Assembly: GCA_039000515.1 (NCBI GenBank)
Contig: JBCFYV010011164.1
Span: 46,527,493-46,591,492 of the forward strand
Length of the DNA: 64,000 nt
Direction: 5' to 3'
DNA from: Timema cristinae
Taxonomy: Eukaryota > Arthropoda > Insecta > Phasmatodea > Timematidae
Shown here one piece after another: positions 1-11,300 of the stretch; positions within the stretch are counted from its first letter, which is position 1; each line of letters starts with the position of its first letter. A program made the position numbers and the translations under genes. The notes under the pieces were generated by a model that was not told the DNA's origin, made no database searches, and worked only from the letters and a program-made list of their open reading frames with translations.

Positions 1-119
1 CAATCTTAGAAATATATATAAAAGAATACCCTGTACGACAAGGAAAATTAACCAGGAAACCTAGAAATTAAAGCCAAGGAAGACAACAATTCAACTGTAA
101 CTTAAATATCATCCTCACA

Positions 120-600
120 ATATTCCACCACCAAGACCACTCCAACTGGGATCAGAACATTGACCTTTTGAAAGTTGCGTGCAATCAAACGTTTCACGAG
201 TCAGTTAAGGCCACCCCTTCCTCGATCTCCCTCAACAGGGATTTGAACTACCCCTTGCTGGCCAACTGGGATGTTGACCCCCTCTTAAATGATGCTAGCG
301 ATCACTCCTATGAGGAAAAATGCGAGCTGGATTTTGAGAACCTCCAAAAGTCACAGAAAAAGGTAGCGTCCACTTATAACCGGTGACGTATCCCATTCAT
401 GTTTAAGCTTGGAGACAAAGTTGTTTGTAAGAGCTTCCCTCAGCTCGGCTGCTGACAGGTCCCCGGCAAAACTGGCCTACAAGTATAGTGGCCCGTGGAC
501 AATAAACAGGTTCCTCACTCCTGTATATGTGATGTTAAAGGAAGTAGCTGACCCTTCTTTTGTCCGTAGGACGCACGTGAGCCACTTTAAGGCAGTAATG
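120..600 (+). pseudogene. Ty3/Gypsy-type Pol fragment (integrase C-terminal part)
   Basis: Two adjoining frames (168-386 and 409-603) carry a decayed end of an LTR-retrotransposon polyprotein. The first contains LLANWDVDPLL followed by ENLQKSQKKVASTYNR, the arginine/asparagine-rich stretch that follows the integrase core. The second contains KLAYKYSGPWTINRFLTPV and RRTHVSHFKAV, which resemble the beta-barrel C-terminal domain of Gypsy integrases. The frames are offset, so the copy is broken, and the window starts inside it. A related fragment lies at 8845-9190 in the same orientation. The family call rests on motif resemblance only. Confidence 0.65.
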
Positions 601-603
601 TAA

Positions 604-3600
604 TTTGTCATTGACCTTCTTCATGTGTGTGGTGTCTTTTTCAATGTAAATATATTTAAAATGTTACATAGCTTATAATGTTATTTAGTCATAAGAATGT
701 AATTGTGCATGATGAAAAAATATAAAGGCCCCTCCCCTTTATTTTATAATGTGGCATGTTATTGTCGGGACATATTCCCAGCCAGAAACTTGCGTTTGAA
801 TGCCTATTTGAAGCGTGTGCCTGTTTGTCGCTTCAAACCAAGAGATATCTTGAAAAGTGCTCGCTCCCCGGAAGGACTACACCTCTAAACGAATATCGTG
901 GCAGTCCCGCCTATTTACACCATAGGAGACGACCACCATGCACGGAGTTTTGGGTACTTCGATGCCTCTTGCCAGGACATTCGGTTGGACTTTATAGTGA
1001 CAGCGGCAAACGAGGCTGGTATATGGACTCATGAACTTGATAGAGGTAAGGGTAAATGTGTGTCTATTATATGTTCTCAGAGACGCCTCCTGTTTCCTTC
1101 TGGTTCCTCCTTTTTCTTCCCCTTTCTCTATACAACTGGAAACTGAACTACGGTGGAAGATCCCCGAGCTTGTCGTGACGTGGACCGCACTTAATGATCT
1201 TTATGATTCGAACTGCAAGCCGACATTGACATCGACCCGTGTAGCCTACTTAGGGAATGGAATGTCTGAATGGGGGCATGCATGAGAGTCTGCCATGGAT
1301 TCTGCGGGTGTGGTTGCTGGGTGTGTTTACAACCCTCGTAGAGGCCGTCTGCTAAGGCCTGAGACAAGACAAGAGCCTTCACTTTCTTCGAGACCAGCTA
1401 CAAAGGTCGGAGGAGGTGCCCCTCCGGCCGTTCACCTAGAGCTGAGGACGTCTTTTTATTCCCCCTAGGGGAGACGTTGTAACCTCTTTACAACAAGTAA
1501 ACAATACAAGGTTGCATATCTCACCACCCTGGACCCAGTTGACTCATCTCAGCAGACCGTGGCTCTACAACACTTCCAGGAACTGTCTTAAACCTGACTT
1601 AATCGAGGCCCATGGTTCATTCCTCGTCGTGAGTACCAAGCCGTGCCCAGAAAAAAAAGAACGATATGCACGAGCGTTCACTGCGCTCTATTGGCTGTGT
1701 TCAGCAAGCTCGTAGTCCAGTTCTTTCCACATACGCCTGGAGAGGCATGGTATAACCCAGAGTGTTCTAGAAGCATGCTACCCTTTACACATCTCACCCT
1801 CCTGTTATTCCCGCATCTTGAGAACACGTGGTAGATAGAAGGACTATATAATGGTAGGATTCTGTAATGTTGACACATATTGCAATATTGGCTTCGTAGG
1901 TAAGTGACGTTTGTTATAAGTTGATTAATATCTTCATACTCTAAATTCCCTTTTGAATTAAATTTTATACAACATTTTCAAAATTATCGTTTCAATATCT
2001 ATAAAAATTAAACTTATTAATCTTTGTCATGGAATTCACGTTAAATGGACTTAGTATTGTTGGACGCTTAAGGTCATGGTAAAAGTTTAAATCTTTGCAT
2101 GGTTAGAACAAAACCGATTTTCAACTTAGATATTATGCTTTCTTTTGGGGACATTTTGTCCCTGTGTTTTCACGTAATTTCTGCATATCCGCCTCACGGA
2201 TATTTTTCAAACCATTTTAGTATCGACACTTTGGTCGTTTGTTAACAGATAGCTTCGTTTACCGGCTCCATTTGTTTTAGTATCATGTAGAGTTCATCTT
2301 GTTATTTGTTGATAGATTATTTCATATTGTAGATACATTTTAAAGTTTATTGTCTGTTAGTTTGAGATAGAGCTGCATGACGACGAGATTCCTCTGTATT
2401 CATTGCTTTGATAAATGTACCTGAATTAAGTAGCGTGTAATTAGGCTTGAGACCGCTAGAAGGCGCAAAATACTATTTAATATTTTATTAATCCTTTGAT
2501 TTGTCGGACCCCTCCAAATTTAAAGAGGGGCCAGTAACGGCTTTATATTCTATCATTGAACTTTAAAATCTTTAGATAGTTAAACTTTCAGCTAGTTGGC
2601 GTTGTGTTTTTTAGTATCTTTGGATCTCGAGTTAAATTTGTATGCCGGCCGCTTAGTGGCATCATATTAAATTAAAGTTTGACATTTTTGGTGAAAGATT
2701 ACAAATTATATCCTGTTCAGATTTAGGAGGCCGATAGTTTGATGAAGGTATATAATTTATTATTTCAACAAATTGAGAGCTGTCAATAAGAGGACTTAGA
2801 TTAGTGTTATATATTTTAAGAGTGTATTCTCAATTAGTTATTCATATCAGGGATGTTGTAATGTTTAATAGAGTTAGCCTGATATATTAATGTTCGTACG
2901 CCACCATTAGGGTGACATTTGATATAACGATTGAATTGGGTCCAAGTTTGCTGTTCTGTATAATAATTAAAAAGGGATGATATCTTATTTTATAAATTAA
3001 AAGTTCTAGTGTTTTATAGTTATTTTTGTTTTAAGTACATAAACAGTTTTTTGCTAGATATTTCACAGTTGTAGATTTGAATAAAAGCCCAACTTATGCA
3101 TGATAATTCCCGACACGTGAAATTTGGAACACAGATTAAGATTTCATAGACTCCACTTACACGGCTACTTGTCAGGAAGGAAAGTGAAGAGATGCGTACC
3201 CTGAAGGGGTATAACAAGCGATATTTCCTTCTCGAAGCTTCCTAAAAGAAAAAAAGGTGTGGTAATCCAGGTGCGTTTCTGTTCACAAAACTTCATTGTC
3301 TTTCTAAACAGAGATGTAGGATAATGTAGCCATAACTTGCAACTTAACAACTTAGCACAACAACTTAGCTCTCATTCAAAATATCGTTATTTTGACTATA
3401 GATGTGAATAATAAATTATTGAGATGTATAATTCCATATCATTACAATGTTTGATTTTACCAGTATATTAAATTATGACTAGTAAATAAAATAGATAGAT
3501 AATTTGTAAGGTCAATTTAGGATTTATTGTATCATGTGTTTTGAGCCGCCATTTATGGGCGAGAGTAGACTTTTGGCGAATATTATATGTTAGTTGTCTG

Positions 3601-4280
3601 ATATTGTGACTGATGCAAGGCAGTCCAGGAAACTTGCCCCTTTCGAGCTTACTTCTACACTACATCTCTCATGTTATAAGAGTTTGCTTTGGCTATAGCT
3701 ATTTCTATGGTTCATAAACCTTTGTATGCCTATTATATCAGGTCCTTTCTTTGGAATGTACATTTCAAATACATTTAGAGCTTCGTGTGAACGCTGATGT
3801 CACCTAACGCTTTGAGCTGTCTCACTCGTCTCATAGAGTTGTAAATGTTATGTTATCTAAATAAAAAATACTCTCTTGTTACCTCTTTGACTATTATTTC
3901 TGAGTGTGGACGGGGGGGGGAGTTCATTTTTATATGTATATGTAAACCCCCTTTAACTGAACGGTGCTTTTTTCTTTGTACACCTGGTACCTGCCCAGTT
4001 TTTTAATTTATCACCACCAAAATTCATATTCTCCACATCAATAAGAAGACCTTGTCCACACATATTTTTTTTAACACTTGCACCCAGACTAATACACAGG
4101 TATATCAGGTGTTTATTTAAGGGTCTCACATAATGTATAGACCTCAAAATATTATTTGTTTCCAACTTTCCTCAACTAAATGTCTTGAATGACTTGCGAA
4201 CCCCCCTCGAACAACCAGGTTTCTGCTCTACCAAAATCATCTTGTCCCGTCAGCGTTTCCATAGTAACTAGAAGCTCAAT
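604..4280. other. Non-coding stretch without a recognised gene
   Basis: Short open frames here show no domain or coding pattern. The first kilobase after the Gypsy fragment could include its 3' LTR, since it has TATA-like and GT-rich segments, but no second LTR is available for comparison. The rest is AT-rich, with a short G run near 3910. Confidence 0.5.
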
Positions 4281-4294
4281 ACAAATGCATTTGA

Positions 4295-4556
4295 CCCGCC
4301 TCGGTGGCGTAGTTGGCTAACGCGCTTGTCGTGTTGAGCTTGACTGCCGAGGACGGGGAGATAGAGGTTCGAATCTCGGTCGGGTGAACTGGGGGTGGTT
4401 TTTCCTAAATGGTTTTCCACTCTACCTCCACGCAAATGCGGGTTCACTTCCTCTAATTCAACCTTCCCAATTCCTAATTCATTAGCGTAATTAGTACTTA
4501 AAGCGTATAACCCGAACGGGTAGTAAGACGCGGTGCTAAAAATAAATAAAAAATAA
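4295..4556 (+). mobile_element. SINE family 1, full-length copy
   Basis: A tRNA-derived SINE. The head has a pol III A box around GGCGTAGTTGGCTAACGC and a B box GGTTCGAATCTC. A body with the stretch AACTGGGGGTGGTTTTTCC follows, then the tail ACCCGAACGGGTAGTAAGAC and an AATAAA-rich end. It is flanked by a perfect 13-bp target duplication ACAAATGCATTTG (4281-4293 and 4557-4569), so this is an intact, fairly young insertion. Confidence 0.9.
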
Positions 4557-4569
4557 ACAAATGCATTTG

Positions 4570-5600
4570 GTTTTTAACTAATAGTTTAATTCACTACTTT
4601 ATTTTACATCTTAAGCCTAAATTATGACATTACATTACAATGAAATTAGTAAACATGTTATTCCTATATAAAATATTTAGTTTAAGAGTATGGCACTTTA
4701 TTTGAAGCACGGTAACACTAATAAGAGTACATCAAGGATTATTATAATTTTTTGAGCGTAAACACGAACAAATTTTTATTGTTTTTATTTGGGATCGCTT
4801 AGCACCAAACATATGACTCTAAACCTGGGAGGGTTCACTGGTCATGGCTTTTCACATGTTATTTATCATTGTGATTTTCTCATTCTTTCTTCACGCTAAT
4901 GTGGGTGCACTTGTGTTGAATGTACTTTTTTTTAATAAGATATAATACGATATGTCTTCTTCATAGGCTATATGTTAGCCAAGCTTGGTTGATATATTTT
5001 ATAGGCTTAACTTTTAAAATTAGTAGACCTACAAATAAGCAACCCCATAGACTGGGAACAAAAATAAAAACTAAATTTAAGTATTGCTCAGCCCATTTTT
5101 ACACATCATGTTCACTATACAAATAAAAATTAATTTTATTTCAACAAATATAGTTAATCTATTTCAAATATTGCCCATCCCTGACTGAGACAATTCATGA
5201 ACAAAATTCGCAGAAGTACACGAACATTGTAGATTAGCTGCAAAATTATGTTTTGACTACTCTGTAAATTAACAATAAGTTCCATACATGGAAATACAAT
5301 TACCATGTGTATAATTAATGTTGACAATTGGAAATAATCTCACTATTATACTGAACTAATAACAGTAAATAGTTAGTTTTCCGTTGAATATTTAGAAATA
5401 TTACTACTAATAATACAAATATGGACACAAATTAAATTAACAACAGCTCACATTTTTGGCTTGAATTATTTGTTTTCACAGCTAAATAATTTTGTTGAAC
5501 TATGTAAATTAATACGAGTTTAACCAATAACTACTAAATAAGTTATTTAAAACCCTATGCCTCAAGAAAACCTTAAATCCTTTCAACGAAAATTTGTCAC
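4570..5600. other. AT-rich non-coding stretch
   Basis: No coding potential, RNA gene or recognisable mobile element was seen. The sequence is AT-rich with short homopolymer runs. Confidence 0.5.
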
Positions 5601-5603
5601 TGA

Positions 5604-6290
5604 CATTGTATAGTGAGTGAGGTTAGCGTACCCTCCATTTTCCTTTAAGCTCATTTGACCATCAAAATTTTATTGCACAATTATAACAAGTTTATAACTA
5701 TAAATGTGATTCAATATGTTCAAATCATTACAATTCACTAGTTATAAGAGGTCAAACTTCCTATTTTATACTGTTTGCGTACCGGTATCATTGTTAAGGC
5801 AAAGAGCCTAGTTAATGTATGGAGCTGAAATTTAGGATAAGTAGACGATCATATGAGGTGTACAGAGTTAACTATATATAATATTGATGTTATAATTAAT
5901 ATTTCAATTACATTTTAATATTATTAGAATATATTAATTTTATAACATACATTAATATTAATAACATTAATTATATTTATATAAAATATTTATGAAATTA
6001 ATATTAATATAAATATTATAAATATTCCATCGTGTATACCTCATATGAATGTCTAGTTATACTAAAGTTCACTCAAACGTTAATAATACTCTACCTTAAC
6101 AATAGTACGCAAAACGTATAAAATAGCAAGTTTGACCCCTTATTTATAGCTTATGAACTCTAATGATTTGAAATCATTGAGTCACTATTTATAGCTTATG
6201 GTTATATACTTATTATAAGTGTGCGATAAAATGTTGATGGTTGATTTTAAAGCTTACCTCGCTTGGTTTCACTATGGTGTAGCTTATAAG
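5604..6290. mobile_element. Foldback (long inverted repeat) element
   Basis: Two diverged arms of roughly 270 bp are inverted copies of each other around a very AT-rich centre (about 5870-6040). Matching pieces include TGCGTACC..ATTGTTAAGG on the left and its reverse complement near 6090-6110, GGTCAAACTT near 5752 against AAGTTTGACC near 6130, and CATATGAGGT near 5851 against ACCTCATATG near 6040. No coding frame is present. It looks like a non-autonomous foldback or MITE-like transposon. The ends are approximate. Confidence 0.7.
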
Positions 6291-6466
6291 AAGATAACAC
6301 TATAGTGTTCACGGCAGGACTACTAAATTTCATACAGAGTACAAAACAAATCAGAAAGTTATACTATCAACTTTTCAAAAATTCTCTTTGATATTGTGTG
6401 CACACACAACTAAAAATTAAAACATTTAGAATTACATTCTAATATCTGCTTGTTCATTTATACCAA

Positions 6467-6862
6467 GGGTCGGCAAATGTTTGAGGCCACGATCGACTTA
6501 CAAAAATATTATCGAAGGTCCCGTAATGACCCATCAATTCTTCACTATACTTTTTTGTATCTATATATCTTTAATTATTATTCCTTGGATTCAATTTTTC
6601 CTCAAAAACGAATATCTTCACCTTTATAGAAAATAATATAGAATAAGTAAAATATACATTTCCATTTTAAACTATTTAAATTTCTTATAACATTAAGGTC
6701 TACTGATTATGACCAATAAAAGTAATTTTAGTCAAATATTGTTTTAAGTATTTGATATATTTAACGAGTTTCTAAGACTCAATGATCGGTATTAATAATG
6801 ATGTAGATTTTTTACACGATCGATTGAAAATTGCCACAATATAGACTTTTTGCCGAACCCCC
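6467..6862 (+). mobile_element. hAT-like short non-autonomous element (tentative)
   Basis: The left end AAGGGTCGGCAAATG and the right end TTTTTGCCGAACCC are imperfect inverted repeats of the GGGTCGGCAA type seen at many hAT ends. The interior has no coding frame. The right end continues directly into the 120-bp satellite array at 6761-7726, whose unit contains the same right-end sequence. No clear 8-bp target duplication was found. Confidence 0.45.
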
Positions 6863-7726
6863 GATTTACACAATGCAACATTTAACGAGTTTCTAAGACT
6901 CAATGATCGGGTATTAATAATGATGTAGATTTATTACACGATCGATTGAAAATGCCACAATATAGACTTTTTGCCGAACCCCGATTTACACAATGCAACA
7001 TTTAACGATTTCTAAGACTCAATGATCGGTATTAATAATGATGTAGATTATTACACGATCAATTAAAATTGCCACAATTTGACTTTTTGCCGAACCCCGA
7101 TTTACACAATGCAACATTTAACGAGTTTCTAAGACTCAATGATCGGGTATTAATAATGATGTAGATTTATTACACGATCGATTGAAAATTGCCACAATAT
7201 TGACTTTTTGCCGAACCCCGATTTACACAATGCAACATTTAACGAGTTTCTAAGACTCAATGATCGGGTATTAATAATGATGTAGATTTATTACACGATC
7301 GATTGAAAATTGCCACAATATTGACTTTTTGCCGAACCCCGATTTACACAATGCAACATTTAACGAGTTTCTAAGACTCAATGATCGGGTATTAATAATG
7401 ATGTAGATTTATTACACGATCGATTGAAAATTGCCACAATATAGACTTTTTGCCGAACCCCCGATTTACACAATGCAACATTTAACGAGTTTCTAAGACT
7501 CAATGATCGGGTATTAATAATTATGTAGATTTATTACACGATCGATTGAAAATTGCCACAATATTGACTTTTTGCCGAACCCCGATTTACACAATGCAAC
7601 ATTTAACGAGTTTCTAAGACTCAATAATCGGGTATTAATAATGATGTAGATTTATTACACGATCGATTGCAAATTGCTACAATATCGACTTTTTGCCGAA
7701 CCCCGATTTACACAATGAAACATTTA
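6761..7726. repeat. Satellite array, ~120-bp unit, 8 copies
   Basis: Eight head-to-tail copies start near 6761, 6882, 7002, 7118, 7239, 7359, 7482 and 7602. The unit contains TTAACGAGTTTCTAAGACTC, a CGATCGATTG core and TTTTTGCCGAACCCCGATTT. Copies differ by single-base indels and a few substitutions. The array has no coding potential. On the minus strand it lies just past the likely 3' end of the carbonic anhydrase gene. Confidence 0.95.
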
Positions 7727-7770
7727 AGTCAGATTGTACACACTACATCATCAATTTAAAATTACACTAT

Positions 7771-7776
7771 TTTATT
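7771..7776 (-). promoter_or_regulatory. Candidate polyadenylation signal of the carbonic anhydrase gene
   Basis: The minus strand reads AATAAA here, about 430 bp past the carbonic anhydrase stop codon. It is the nearest canonical hexamer noted after the 3' UTR tandem repeats. The assignment is positional only. Confidence 0.35.
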
Positions 7777-7885
7777 AAAGGTTGACATTAGCGGTGTGAA
7801 ATGATTTAGTCAGTTAAACAGTGAGCATTATTATTCCATTTGACGCAACAAATTGTTGCACGCATCTTATCCAACAATATACCAG

Positions 7886-8165
7886 AGATTCAGTCAAGTT
7901 TCTGGGCCTGCTGATGGTCAGACTAATGGAGAGTTCTTGGTTGGTAAGTTCCTGAATAACATCTTGTCCAGCAATAGGGGCCTACACAATAGATTCAGTG
8001 AAGTTTCTAGGCCTGCTGATGGTCAGACTAATGGAGAGTTCTTGGTTAGTATGTTCTTGGATAACATCTTGTCCAGCAATAGGGGCCTACACAATAGATT
8101 CAGTGAAGTTTCTGGGCCTGCTGATGGTCAGACTAATGGAGAGTTCTTGATGAGTAAGTTCCTGG
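7886..8165. repeat. 105-bp tandem repeat, 2.7 copies, in the carbonic anhydrase 3' UTR
   Basis: Direct repeats begin at 7886, 7991 and 8096, exactly 105 bp apart. Because 105 is divisible by three, the plus strand stays open through the array and encodes a repeated 35-residue unit with the motif GPADGQTNGEFL. This frame (7853-8251) has no recognised domain and lies antisense to the predicted 3' UTR of the carbonic anhydrase gene. I treat it as a repeat by-product rather than a gene. Confidence 0.85.
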
Positions 8166-8209
8166 CAGTTAACCTAAGCCTTCAGAAGAATGACAGCATA
8201 GAGTTTCTC

Positions 8210-8398
8210 CTACACCATGACTATAATTATTGCAAGTGGCACCCCAAGTAGGAAGCAATATTCTCTGCCAGCTCCGGTGTTTCGTGGGTCCCAGGGACCT
8301 TGCTGATGGTAAACGGGACGGTCATTCACAGGCTGGACAGAACGTGCGTTGTCCTTCATTTGACCTTGAGGGGACATTACGGAGTGGAAGCGAGACAA
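8210..8398 (-). CDS. Carbonic anhydrase last coding exon
   Basis: The acceptor TTCTGTTTCCAG precedes TTG at 8398 in phase 0. The exon encodes LSRFHSVM, then QMKDNARSVQPVNDRPVY, the conserved C-terminal strand of alpha-carbonic anhydrases. A 29-residue extension follows, with small residues (NTGAG) and a hydrophobic end before the stop at 8210. The extension resembles a GPI-attachment signal. A weak alternative donor (CAAG|GTCCCT near 8298) could remove this tail. Confidence 0.85.
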   Translation of the reverse strand: MSRFHSVMSPQGQMKDNARSVQPVNDRPVYHQQGPWDPRNTGAGREYCFLLGVPLAIIIVMV

Positions 8399-11300
8399 CT
8401 GGAAACAGAACAAACACATTAGGCCAATATTTTAATAGGTTTATATGATTTAATCTAAGATTTTTCCAAGTTTTTAAAATTGAGTGTTAATTGTAGTCCA
8501 AGTCCAGTTTACATGATATTATTTATTTTTCAAATTTTTGAAAAATAAATCATATTCAGATATTTTCCCTAATTATAATGAGTTTTTTAGAATTTAATCT
8601 ACAATGCATCCATATCTTGGACATACATTATTAGCCTACACTTATTTAAATTCCTCTATCTTTCCCACAAAATAAGATAGTTTATTGCAGGTGGATAGGT
8701 TTAATATAAATTTAAACATTGCGGTCACTATTTTTCATGGTAGCTCTCAAGGGTATTGAAATAAGGACTTAGAATTTTCGAGCATAGCAATTAAGTCAGC
8801 TATACATGTCCTCACGTCACGTCCTCCTCAATTTTACTCAGTACCATGGTTTTTACTAGTCCGTGAACTAAACAATTTCTTGTTGGCTATTTGGGACGTT
8901 GATCCTCTGGTAGGCGATTCTGGGGACGCCTATTATTCTGAGAGGCGTAAGCTTGCCTTTCAGAATTTAAGGAGATCCCGGACTAAGGTGGCCTTGGCTT
9001 ACAACCGTGGTCCTGCCACTCCCAAACCCTACTATGGAGCCAGTGGTAAAATCTCTTTCACCGTGGGAACACTGCGGAAGATGATGGAAGGTCCAATGTC
9101 TTCAAAGAATCAGTCTCCACCACTGCTGGAAACGTTCCCTATTGGCCTACTTCAGAGAGATGTTCAAGACTTGGATGATGAGGCTTCAGAATAGATGTTC
9201 TCCGACTACCTTTTCTTTGATAAAAGGCAGTATGGGTATTTGTGAGGAGTTAAAGGCCCTTAACCCTTCACAATACGAGATGATTAGTTTATACTGTGAT
9301 CCTAAATAAGTTTCTATAAAAACATCTATAATAGCTTTTAGCTCACTTTGTGATCCGCTGATGTAAACTAGTTTTGGTTCCATGCCCCATCTTATGACGA
9401 GCCCCGACGGCAATGGCGTGACCATTAGATCTATTTAACTGAATATGTGACGTACTGTGAGCAAAGAAAAGAATATCTAGCACATGCGCCCTAAACTCTC
9501 CAAAAGTTAACTTCTTTGGTCGTTAGCGCCACGGGATCACCCTCCCCCCCTATGAACAATGAAGCAATGACGTAAGGGGAGGAGTGATTTCCCCTTCAAC
9601 GCCCTTTCATCCGCAAGTTTGATCATATAAATTTGGTGGGATGTTCCACCCACAATTTTTGTACTCTTTGTCATTACTTTGTGTGGAGAAATAAATCTGT
9701 AAAAAAGACACGCGCTGCAAGAAGCCGACAGTAAGGACGGTATGGATGGTCTCGCCGTCACCGTGGAAATATAATTTCAGAATGTTATAATCTCTTTTTC
9801 AGAAAAAGCATGTGTTGGTTGTGTTTTGTTTTAGAATTTAATAATTGTTCTATTAGTATAGTTATATCTAGTCTCATGTTGCTAGGACTCTGTATATGTT
9901 AGTGTAGCTTAGTCATGTTGACTTATTTTCCATATTGTTTTCACTGAGAAGTAAATGTATGCATCTTTTTCTTAAGCGCTACAAGGTGTCCTTAAGAGCC
10001 TTGTTGCATGTTTCCTAGTTTTTCAATGTAAGGACATAGTTACCCATGATTTAAGATTATTCAAAGTGGCTATTGAGATATTTTGAACATGGATTTAGTT
10101 GTTGTATATTTCTGCCCTTCTAGTTTCTTTTAGCTTGACCTCTGTAACGACTAAAACAGTAGGGTTTTCTCCAACACCTCTTTTAGCTCACTTGGTTTCC
10201 GTATTAGAGTATTTTGCGCGCTTCTAGCCTCGACTATGTTTTAGGATGCTTAGACCCCAAGATTTCTTATGCTTCGGTATATCACTTTTTGGGATTTGTT
10301 CCCTGTCATGTAATTTCATTAATAAAGGCTTTCCTAATTGGGATTGGGCCTTTCAACTGCCACTTTAGATGTTCTTAACTACCCCAACGTGTCATCAGTG
10401 ATGGGCCTTAGTTAATAACATGGTGATCATCTATACTATTTTGTACAAATGGTGTAGTGTTAGAATAATAATTGTTACTTATTACCCACACTATTAAACT
10501 GGAATATTCTCTAAAGCTTCCCTTTCTTTCTAATCAGCTGTTGTTTCTCTCAACTGTTTAATGGCATTGTGGTCCTATTAAGGAAACACTTACCACTTCT
10601 TTTATAACTTGCTTTTTAAACGAAAATATACTCAGGGTTTGTAAATGAACTTGTATTATTTACTTAAACTTTGTTAACAATAAATTTGCATTGATGTGAC
10701 TTGCTGTTTGTGTTTCTCCAACTTTCCTCGTCCAGTGTTTATTTTTGTCAAACAAAAAGACCCCAAGGTCTCATTATAAACATATAGCTTAATTTTATTC
10801 ACACTGTTATATCAACAGTTGTTGAATACCTGTAATTAGCATAGCGACATTAGATTTAAAACTTTTTAAACAAAGAAAAAAAAAGTTGTCATTAACTTCT
10901 AGGACATCCTTGACAGTTATTCAAGAACTTTTGAACTCGATATGTGAAGAAGATTAAACTCTATGTTTCTACTAGAGAATAATTTTATTTATTTTGACCA
11001 AAAAAGTTTGATATAAAAACTGCCAAACTAATTCCCTTAACTCGCTTTCCCTCCACTCCGACCTTAAGTCACAAGACTGCAGCTCTTGACAACAGGTATG
11101 CCTCTAATTCTATTGTATAGTCTTTTCCCTGGTTAGTAGTAAAAGGGCTAAAATAATATTTGCTTTTGAACTACGTATTTCTTAGTTCATATATAAGAGA
11201 CTTCTAGCACTGACATCGCTATTGACATATGTTTTTCTTTGCTGAGCCTGGGACACAAACAAGGTGTAGGCCTACACCAGACCCACAGCTTCCAGGTTGA

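Noticed and set aside
6761..7726. Regularly spaced repeats as a CRISPR array
   Set aside because: The whole unit, not a short repeat with variable spacers, is conserved, and the genome is eukaryotic.
11012..11100. TATA box plus splice donor on the plus strand
   Set aside because: No downstream coding exon was found, and it lies in an intron of the opposite-strand gene.
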